Below are positions 5,553-11,254 of a stretch of DNA of 13,006 bases, piece by piece (the stretch's first letter is position 1; each line of letters starts with the position of its first letter). This DNA is from Treponema sp. UBA4319. GTDB lineage: Bacteria > Spirochaetota > Spirochaetia > Treponematales > Treponemataceae. The position numbers and the translations under genes were made by a program. The stretch spans positions 1 through 13,006 of the forward strand of contig DGUD01000117.1 of assembly GCA_002393865.1 (NCBI GenBank), given 5' to 3'. The notes under the pieces are model-generated. The model saw nothing but the letters and a program-made list of their open reading frames with translations. It did not search any database and was not told the origin of the DNA.

Positions 5553-7469
5553 ATGTCTGAGAACAATAGGAGACCCACGCCCGTTCCCTTCAAGCTCTAC
5601 GTGCTTGATCTGCTTATTTTTACGCTTCCTTCCATATACGTAACGTTGTACACCTGCCTCACCGGAATGGTGGCAGGCGTCGATGCGACGCTGGGAGAGT
5701 CTGTCGGGGTCGCGATGAAGCTGCTCTGCGCCCCCCAGACACTCATCTGCATCGTGGTCATCGCGGGCTACGGAATCTTCAGCGCAAAACGGACGTACGG
5801 ACTGCTGGAAAGCTACAACGGCACCGAGGCGTCCTGCGACGAATGCAACAAGGCAAGCGGCTCGCTCACCACGATGAACATCGCGGTGGGGCTCGGCACC
5901 GGTTTTATCCTGCCAATCGTCATCAACAGCGCGGCAAAGATGAACAACATCGCCACGTTCAACTCAACCGCATACACCTTCCTCTTCCTCGGAAACACCC
6001 TCATGTTCGCCATCATCGCGTACATCTTCTGGATTGAGGACACGGAGCACTGGATGACATTCCTGCCCTTCCGCGAGAAGGACCTGGCGCTCGGCCTGCT
6101 GCCGCGCAACACGCTCGTGGCGGTGCTCACCTGCTGCGGCATGTTCCTTGCGGCATTCGGCCCGGTCATCTACTTCCTGCCGAGCGTCGGAAAAACGCTC
6201 AGGAACGGGCAGACGTTCACCTCTCAGCAGATGCTGCTCACCAAGGTGCTGCCGCAGGTGCTCGTCGGCATTATCACCACCATCATGGACTTCTTCTTCC
6301 TCTTCAGGGGAATTCTGAGCCGCATCGGCAGCATGCGCGGCTTTGTGCACACCTTTGCATTGGGAGACTACCGGGACAAGGAGGTACAGGTGACGGGACG
6401 CGACGAGACCGGCCTGCTGATTAACGACCTGAACGCCGCCCGGAACATCACAAAGTCGCTGCTTGTCAACGTGGGCAGCAACGTGGACACGAACGACAAG
6501 CTTGCCGACGAGCTCGCCTCTAACATGACGGAATCCTCCGCAAGCCTCCAGCAGATTATCGCCAACATCAAGCGTGTCCGCAACGAGATGGACAACCAGA
6601 CCACCGGCGTGAACGAGATGAGCTCCGCCACAAACGAAATCCTCGGCAACATCCGCAGCCTCAACAAAGACATAGAGAACCAGAGCGCGGGCGTGGAGCA
6701 GAGCTCCGCCGCAGTCCGCCAGATGGTCGCCAACATCGAGAGCGTGACGCACATACTTGAGAAGAACGACACCGCGGTAGAGAACCTCGCGAAGGCCGCA
6801 AGCAAAGGCCAGGAGCAGGTGGAGGAGAACACCCGCGTGGCGGAGAAAATCCTTGATGCGTCGCGCGGCGCCGTGGAGGCCTCCAACATCATCGAGAACA
6901 TCGCGCAGCAGACGAACCTGCTTGCCATGAACGCGGCAATCGAGGCCGCCCACGCGGGCGAAAGCGGCAAGGGCTTTGCCGTCGTCGCGGACGAAATCCG
7001 CAAGCTCGCGGAGGAAAGCAGCCAGCAGGGCAAGAAAATCACGGAGAACCTGAACGGCCTTGAATCCGTCGTATCAACGATTGCCGAAAGCTCAAAGATG
7101 CTGCAGAAGTCGTTCAGCGTCATTTTTGACCTGACCAAGACGGTGCAGCAGCAGGAAGAGACGGTCATGAGCGCGATGCGCGAGCAATCCCAGGGCTCAA
7201 GCCAGATTCTTGAGGCGATGAAGAACATCGACGATTCCACGCTCAACGTCAAGAGCAGCTCGCAGGAGATGCTTTCAAGCGGGCAGGAAATCGCGGCCGG
7301 CATGGAGGCGCTCAACAAGACGACGCAGACCATATCGAGCAGCGTCATCGAGATAGAGAGCGGCTCAGACCAGATTCTTGAGGCCATGGAGCAGGTAAAC
7401 AAGACGTCCGAGGCGAACAATTCCGCAGCAAAGGAGCTGCAGGCAGAGATGAAGAAATTCAAGCTCTAG
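5553..7469 (+). CDS. Methyl-accepting chemotaxis protein with six-helix membrane sensor and cytoplasmic CxxC
   Basis: This is a chemoreceptor that would pass signals to CheA/CheW at the membrane. In the 638-residue protein about six hydrophobic helices (roughly 13-36, 56-77, 105-127, 139-161, 177-200, 231-251) replace the usual pair flanking a periplasmic ligand domain. No sizeable periplasmic domain is visible. A HAMP-like linker (about 252-305) leads to a long coiled-coil signalling domain. The conserved tip is near 450-490: [21 protein letters not shown], then [18 protein letters not shown]. The loop between helices 2 and 3, cytoplasmic by helix count, carries CDEC (Cys95, Cys98). The ligand is unknown. 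Its neighbour on the right end of the window is a paralogue of the same build. It has its own strong promoter, separate from rnf. Confidence 0.93.
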   Translation: MSENNRRPTPVPFKLYVLDLLIFTLPSIYVTLYTCLTGMVAGVDATLGESVGVAMKLLCAPQTLICIVVIAGYGIFSAKRTYGLLESYNGTEASCDECNKASGSLTTMNIAVGLGTGFILPIVINSAAKMNNIATFNSTAYTFLFLGNTLMFAIIAYIFWIEDTEHWMTFLPFREKDLALGLLPRNTLVAVLTCCGMFLAAFGPVIYFLPSVGKTLRNGQTFTSQQMLLTKVLPQVLVGIITTIMDFFFLFRGILSRIGSMRGFVHTFALGDYRDKEVQVTGRDETGLLINDLNAARNITKSLLVNVGSNVDTNDKLADELASNMTESSASLQQIIANIKRVRNEMDNQTTGVNEMSSATNEILGNIRSLNKDIENQSAGVEQSSAAVRQMVANIESVTHILEKNDTAVENLAKAASKGQEQVEENTRVAEKILDASRGAVEASNIIENIAQQTNLLAMNAAIEAAHAGESGKGFAVVADEIRKLAEESSQQGKKITENLNGLESVVSTIAESSKMLQKSFSVIFDLTKTVQQQEETVMSAMREQSQGSSQILEAMKNIDDSTLNVKSSSQEMLSSGQEIAAGMEALNKTTQTISSSVIEIESGSDQILEAMEQVNKTSEANNSAAKELQAEMKKFKL

Positions 7470-7513
7470 GGAACGCCGCAGGGGAATCAGAGGAGCGTTC
7501 CGGGATTCCCCGC
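7470..7513 (+). other. Two interleaved inverted repeats in the 3' untranslated region of the chemoreceptor gene
   Basis: GGAACGC (7470-7476) pairs perfectly with GCGTTCC (7495-7501). GGGGAATC (7481-7488) pairs perfectly with GATTCCCC (7504-7511), extendable by 2 bp around a bulged A. The arms alternate (1, 2, 1', 2'). The RNA could therefore form either hairpin or a strained H-type pseudoknot with only 2 nt joining the second strands. It starts at the base after the stop codon. Function unknown; it may help define the mRNA end with the terminator that follows. Confidence 0.5.
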
Positions 7514-7519
7514 AGGAAC

Positions 7520-7560
7520 AAAAAAAGCAGATGCGTGTACAGAGCGCATCTGCTTTTTTT
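7520..7560. terminator. Bidirectional intrinsic terminator between the chemoreceptor and gltA
   Basis: A 10-bp stem pairs AGCAGATGCG (7526-7535) with CGCATCTGCT (7545-7554), with a 9-nt loop. It is flanked by an A-run (7520-7526) and a T-run (7554-7560). Both strands therefore present a stem followed by seven T. The site ends the + strand chemoreceptor transcript and the - strand citrate synthase transcript, whose genes converge here. Confidence 0.95.
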
Positions 7561-7585
7561 ATGGGGAGCCCCTCAAAAGCGCGGC

Positions 7586-9016
7586 TTAATCTGACGGGCC
7601 GCTCGTGGTGACAGCCTCGCTCTGTGCGGCGCGGGACACGGCCTGATGCCCCGTGCGCTCTTCCATCGGCACATAGGCGCGTTCCGGGGAGATGTTCTTG
7701 TAGGCCGGGCGGTAGATGCGCCCGCCCGCGACAATCTCCTCTATGCGGTGCGCGCTCCATCCCGCTATACGGGCAATGGCGAAGAGCGGCGTATACAGCT
7801 CGCGCGGGATATTCAGCATGCTGTACACAAAGCCGGAGAAGAAGTCCACGTTGGTGCAGATACGCTTGCCGGTACCGTGCAGCTCGTAGAGCACTTCCGG
7901 CGCAAGGCGGTCGATGATGCAGTACAGGTTGAATTCCTCCTCGCAGCCTTTCTCGCGGGCAAGCTCAGCGGCCTTCTCCCGCAGCAACGTGGCGCGGGGG
8001 TCGCTGATTGTATATACGGCATGCCCCTGCCCGTAGATGAGCCCCGTATGGTCAAAGGCTTCCTTGCGGGCAATCTTGCGCAGATAGGCGGCAATCTCGT
8101 CCTCGTTGCTCCAGTCCTTCACATGCTCCTTGATGTCATCCATCATCTCCATCACGCGGATGTTCGCGCCACCGTGGCGGCGGCCTTTCAGGGAACCGAC
8201 GGCGGCGGCAACCGCGGAATACGTGTCGGTGTCCGCGGAGGAAACCACATGGATGGTCAACGAGGAGTTGTTGCCGCCGCCGTGCTCGGCATGGAGGATA
8301 AGCGCAAGGTCAAGCACCTCAGCCTCAAGCCGCGTGTAGCTTTTGTCGCTGCGGATAAGCCGCAAGAAATTCTCCGCCGTGCCAAGAGCGGGGTCGGGAT
8401 TGTGGATATACATGCTCTTGCCGTCGTAATAGCGGCGCTTTGCCTGGTAGCCGTACGCCGCCAGCGTAGAGAAGCGGGAGACAAGCTCGATGCACTGCCG
8501 CATGACATTCGCCACGTCACGGTTCTCCGGGTCAGGGTCATAGGAATAGGATGCAAGTACGCCGCGGGCAATCTTGTTCATGATGTCGCTCGACGGAGCC
8601 TTCATAATCATGTCCTCGGTAAAATTCGGCGGAAGCGTGCGCAGCTCCCCAAGGAAGGCGGAGAATTCGTCAAGCTGCGCCTGCGTGGGCAAATCGCCGA
8701 AAAGCAGCAGATAGACGCACTGCTCATAGCCGAACTGATGGCGGGACTCCACATCGCGGACAATGTCCTCCACGCTGTAGCCGCGGTAGATGAGCTTTCC
8801 CGGAACGGCGACTTTCTTGCCTTCCGCGTCTATCTCATAGCCGACCACATCGCCGATGCTCGTGAGCCCGACCAAGACGCCCCTGCCGTCAGCATAGCGG
8901 AGACCGCGCTTGACATCGTATTTCTGGTAGAGTGCCGGGTCAATAGGGTCATTTTCCCGGGCGAAATCCGTCAGCCTGCTGATGAATGAATTTTTTTCAA
9001 AATTAGTATCTGACAT
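7586..9016 (-). CDS. gltA: Citrate synthase (long anaerobe-type)
   Basis: The enzyme condenses acetyl-CoA with oxaloacetate to citrate and CoA in the cytoplasm. The 476-residue protein has the N-terminal segment YDVKRGLRYADGRGVLVGLT (about 33-52), typical of a citrate synthase group common in gut anaerobes. The catalytic triad is visible: His245 in HAEHGGGNN, His281 in RRHGGAN and Asp339 in SDPRA. NVDFFSGFVYSMLNIP (about 389-404) and RIAGWSAHRIEE (about 416-427) form the C-terminal substrate-binding region. The start ATG has AAGGGG 7 nt upstream. A methylcitrate synthase activity cannot be excluded from sequence alone. No other TCA gene is nearby, so a role in glutamate biosynthesis is inference. 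It is transcribed alone from its own promoter and ends at the bidirectional terminator. Confidence 0.95.
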   Translation of the reverse strand: MSDTNFEKNSFISRLTDFARENDPIDPALYQKYDVKRGLRYADGRGVLVGLTSIGDVVGYEIDAEGKKVAVPGKLIYRGYSVEDIVRDVESRHQFGYEQCVYLLLFGDLPTQAQLDEFSAFLGELRTLPPNFTEDMIMKAPSSDIMNKIARGVLASYSYDPDPENRDVANVMRQCIELVSRFSTLAAYGYQAKRRYYDGKSMYIHNPDPALGTAENFLRLIRSDKSYTRLEAEVLDLALILHAEHGGGNNSSLTIHVVSSADTDTYSAVAAAVGSLKGRRHGGANIRVMEMMDDIKEHVKDWSNEDEIAAYLRKIARKEAFDHTGLIYGQGHAVYTISDPRATLLREKAAELAREKGCEEEFNLYCIIDRLAPEVLYELHGTGKRICTNVDFFSGFVYSMLNIPRELYTPLFAIARIAGWSAHRIEEIVAGGRIYRPAYKNISPERAYVPMEERTGHQAVSRAAQSEAVTTSGPSD

Positions 9017-9048
9017 AGTTTTTCCCCTTGCACCGTTATTATTGCATA

Positions 9049-9077
9049 ATTATACATAATATAGGCTAAAAATGCAA
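9049..9077 (-). promoter_or_regulatory. Promoter for gltA
   Basis: On the - strand a perfect -10 TATAAT (9054-9049) lies 17 bp downstream of a partial -35 TTGCAT (9077-9072). Transcription would start near 9042, giving a leader of about 25 nt. The surrounding DNA (9031-9072) is markedly AT-rich compared with the genes. The promoter lies 12 nt downstream of the argS terminator T-run, so gltA is transcribed separately from argS. Confidence 0.75.
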
Positions 9078-9088
9078 GGCAAAGCGGG

Positions 9089-9125
9089 AAAAAATGCATT
9101 CCGCACGCCAGATTATGCGGAATGC
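9089..9125 (-). terminator. Intrinsic terminator of argS
   Basis: A perfect 11-bp stem pairs TGCATTCCGCA (9095-9105) with TGCGGAATGCA (9115-9125) around a 9-nt loop. On the - strand it is followed directly by six T (9094-9089). It lies about 120 nt past the argS stop and just before the gltA promoter. Confidence 0.9.
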
Positions 9126-9172
9126 AGCGGAGACGGCGGGGGGCGCCCTTATCCGCGCCAGCGGGGGACAGC

Positions 9173-9214
9173 CCTCCCGCCCGGCACGCCGGTTCAGGCC
9201 GCGCGGGCGGGAGG
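9173..9214. other. Second GC-rich hairpin between argS and its terminator
   Basis: A perfect 11-bp stem pairs CCTCCCGCCCG (9173-9183) with CGGGCGGGAGG (9204-9214) around a 20-nt loop. There is no T-run on either side. It sits in the 3' untranslated region of argS, 32 nt after the stop codon, and may stabilise the mRNA end or pause polymerase before the main terminator. Confidence 0.55.
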
Positions 9215-9245
9215 CATTCCGTACGCGCGCTTGCTGGCAGCCAGC

Positions 9246-11096
9246 TTACATGCGGTCAAGGAAGGGCACCAGCACAAGATGCATGGCGTTCTTGAGCACC
9301 GTGAGCGTGCAGGACGCAAGGCAGAGGCGCGCGCGGGCAAGCAGCGGCTCCTTTTCGGCGACAGGCAGGATGGGGCAGTCGCGGTAGAACGCGCTGAACG
9401 ATTTGCAGACATCGTAGAGGTAGTTCGCCATCAGGCTGGGGTCAAGCGCATCCGCCGCCTTTGCCACCAGCCGCGGGAATTCCGCAAGCTTTTTGGTCAG
9501 CGCCCACTCGCTCTCGTGCGTCAGGAGCGCGAGCGCGGCATCGCCGGAATCAGGCTCCAGCCCCTGCTCGCCGGCCTTCCGCAGGATAGAGGCGATACGC
9601 GCCCCCATATACTGAAGGTACGGCCCGGTATTGCCGTTGAACGAGAGGCTTTCCTCCGGGTTGAACAGCATATCCTTGACAGGCGCCACCTGCAGCAGGT
9701 AGTAATGCAGGGCGGCAAGCGCAACCTTCTCGGCCACCTCGTCCGGGCTGCCGACAGCCTCGTCGCGCCCCTTGTCCTGAATCGCCTTCAGCGCGTCCGC
9801 GTGGAGGGAATCAATCAGGTCATCGGCATCCACGACCGTGCCCTCGCGGCTCTTCATGCGGCCGGAAGGCAGGTTCACGAGCCCGTAGCTCAGATGGTAA
9901 AGCTTTTCAGCCCAGTCAAAGCCCAGCTTGCGGAGTATGTAGAACAGCACCTTGAAGTGGAAAATCTGCTCGCTCGCAACGACGTAGACGAGCTGGTTGA
10001 AGGCCCAGTCGCTGTGGCGGTAGATGGCGGTGCCGATGTCCTGCGTGATGTAGACGGACGTGCCGTCCTTGCGCAGCAGCACCTTCTCGTGATCCTCGCC
10101 GTCCTTGCCTTTGCCCACTGCCTCGGTCACATCGACGCGGACAGAGCCGTCCGCCGCCCGGAAGAAGAGCCCCTTCTCCAGCCCCTTCACTATCTCTTCC
10201 TTGCCTTTCAGGTAGGTCTCGCTCTCAAAATACAGCTTCTCAAAGCCGACGCCGGTACGCTCGTAGGTCTCCTTGACGCCGCTGATTGCCCAGCCGTTCA
10301 TCTTCTCCCAGAGCGTGTACAGCTCGTCGCCCGGCTTGCTCTGCTCCCACTGCACCAGCATGTCCTCGGCCTGCTGCGCCGCCTCAGGGTGCTCCTTTGC
10401 GTAGCGGTCAAATTCCACATAGCACTGCCCTACAAAGTGGTCACCCTTCATGTGCAGCGTCTCCGGGGTCTCGCCCTTGGGCTCGTGGAAGAGCTTGTAG
10501 GCGAGCATGGACTTGCAGATGTGCACGCCGCGGTTGTTGATGATGTTGGTACGGAAAACTTCTGCGCCTGCTTTTTTCAGGATGCGGCTGACTGACTCGC
10601 CAAGAGCGTCGTTTCTCATGTGCCCCAGGTGAAGCGGCTTGTTTGTGTTTGGTGAAGAGTATTCCACCATGACCTTGCGCCCTTTGAGCGGAGCATTGCC
10701 GGCTTCGTCAAGGGAACCATAATTGTCCCCCTGTGCGGCAATCGCCATAAGGATGTCGGCAGAGGCATTTGCCTTGTTCAGCTTTACATTCACATAAGGA
10801 CCAACAGGCGCAAAGGTACCAAGCGAAGCAGGATTTTCTCCTCCCAGAGATTTACCGGCAGCAGCAGCATCGCTGATAATCTTGGCAACCCCCTGGGCAA
10901 TTGCAGATGGAGCCATGTGGAAGGCCTTTGCCAAAGTGAACATAGGTGCACCAAGGTCTCCCATCTCTGGCTTAGGAGGATTCTCTACCCTTACGGAGTC
11001 AGGGGAAACTGCCTCCCCTTCAACAGATTTCTGATTCTTGAATTCATTGATTGCGGCAGTGACGATACTGCGGAAGGCATCTTTCTGACTAGCCAT
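9246..11096 (-). CDS. argS: Arginyl-tRNA synthetase
   Basis: This class I aminoacyl-tRNA synthetase charges tRNA-Arg with arginine in the cytoplasm. In the 616-residue protein an N-terminal additional domain (about 1-135) precedes the catalytic core. The class I HIGH motif appears as HLGH at 156-159 within SSPNTNKPLHLGHMRND. The KMSKS loop appears as MKSREGTVVDADDL from about 414, a form seen in spirochaetes and some other bacteria. The C-terminal DALR anticodon-binding domain includes NYLYDVCKSFSAFYRDCPI and ends VLVPFLDRM. Length is slightly above the usual 550-600. The start ATG has AAGGAG 7 nt upstream, but that site lies inside a long inverted repeat. GC content is about 62% over most of the gene and about 50% over the first 400 bases. 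It ends at the terminator at 9089-9125. Confidence 0.96.
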   Translation of the reverse strand: MASQKDAFRSIVTAAINEFKNQKSVEGEAVSPDSVRVENPPKPEMGDLGAPMFTLAKAFHMAPSAIAQGVAKIISDAAAAGKSLGGENPASLGTFAPVGPYVNVKLNKANASADILMAIAAQGDNYGSLDEAGNAPLKGRKVMVEYSSPNTNKPLHLGHMRNDALGESVSRILKKAGAEVFRTNIINNRGVHICKSMLAYKLFHEPKGETPETLHMKGDHFVGQCYVEFDRYAKEHPEAAQQAEDMLVQWEQSKPGDELYTLWEKMNGWAISGVKETYERTGVGFEKLYFESETYLKGKEEIVKGLEKGLFFRAADGSVRVDVTEAVGKGKDGEDHEKVLLRKDGTSVYITQDIGTAIYRHSDWAFNQLVYVVASEQIFHFKVLFYILRKLGFDWAEKLYHLSYGLVNLPSGRMKSREGTVVDADDLIDSLHADALKAIQDKGRDEAVGSPDEVAEKVALAALHYYLLQVAPVKDMLFNPEESLSFNGNTGPYLQYMGARIASILRKAGEQGLEPDSGDAALALLTHESEWALTKKLAEFPRLVAKAADALDPSLMANYLYDVCKSFSAFYRDCPILPVAEKEPLLARARLCLASCTLTVLKNAMHLVLVPFLDRM

Positions 11097-11097
11097 T

Positions 11098-11145
11098 AAA
11101 AAACTCCTTGCATAAACAGCTTACCTGATATTATGCAAGGAGTTT
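11098..11145 (-). promoter_or_regulatory. 15-bp hairpin plus T-run covering the argS ribosome binding site
   Basis: AAACTCCTTGCATAA (11101-11115, + strand) is the perfect reverse complement of 11131-11145, with a 15-nt loop. On the - strand the 3' arm contains the argS Shine-Dalgarno AAGGAG (11109-11104), paired with CTCCTT in the 5' arm. The stem runs into six T (11103-11098) ending 1 nt before the ATG. It therefore looks both like an intrinsic terminator for the upstream chemoreceptor gene and like an element that hides the argS start. A CATAAT near-match to a -10 (11135-11130) lies in the 5' arm and loop junction. A transcript started from it, near 11123, would lack the 5' arm and leave the site free; its -35 (TCAATT) is poor, so that promoter is tentative. 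Confidence 0.75.
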
Positions 11146-11150
11146 AACAG

Positions 11151-11231
11151 AGAATTGATTTTTGCACAAGTGAACAGCCGAGACAAAAGAAACCCAGCCA
11201 GCCGGACACACGTAATGAACGAATCAATTCT
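11151..11231. other. Long-range 10-bp inverted repeat in the chemoreceptor-argS spacer
   Basis: AGAATTGATT (11151-11160) is the exact reverse complement of 11222-11231, separated by 61 nt, with G-T wobbles possible at both ends. It lies just upstream (- strand sense) of the argS hairpin, in the spacer 11097-11254, which holds no gene. It could close a multi-branch leader structure or be two operator half-sites. Function unknown. Confidence 0.4.
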
Positions 11232-11254
11232 TCCTAAAACCTACACTCCAAAAA

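Noticed and set aside
5964..6953. 329-codon and 364-codon (6368-7462) open frames on the - strand within the chemoreceptor gene
   Set aside because: They are repetitive shadows of the coiled-coil signalling domain. They have no credible ribosome binding site and overlap each other.
7646..8989. 447-codon open frame on the + strand opposite citrate synthase
   Set aside because: It is the antisense shadow of an intact, motif-complete citrate synthase. Its translation shows no recognisable domain, and long antisense frames are expected in GC-rich coding DNA.
57..9125. CATTCCGC as a regulatory motif recurring in spacers (near 60, 5362, 9097 and inverted at 9118)
   Set aside because: The same 8-mer also occurs inverted inside rnfC and rnfB coding sequence, where it encodes AEC, so the recurrence may be compositional. 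Kept only as a search suggestion for the hairpin near 60.
9072..10595. 507-codon open frame on the + strand opposite argS
   Set aside because: It is antisense to ArgRS, starts inside the argS terminator and gltA promoter region, and encodes a composition typical of a reverse-frame shadow. No independent evidence of coding.
11097..11254. T-box leader for argS
   Set aside because: The conserved T-box sequence (AGGGTGGNACCGCG-like) and specifier-loop layout are not found in the spacer.
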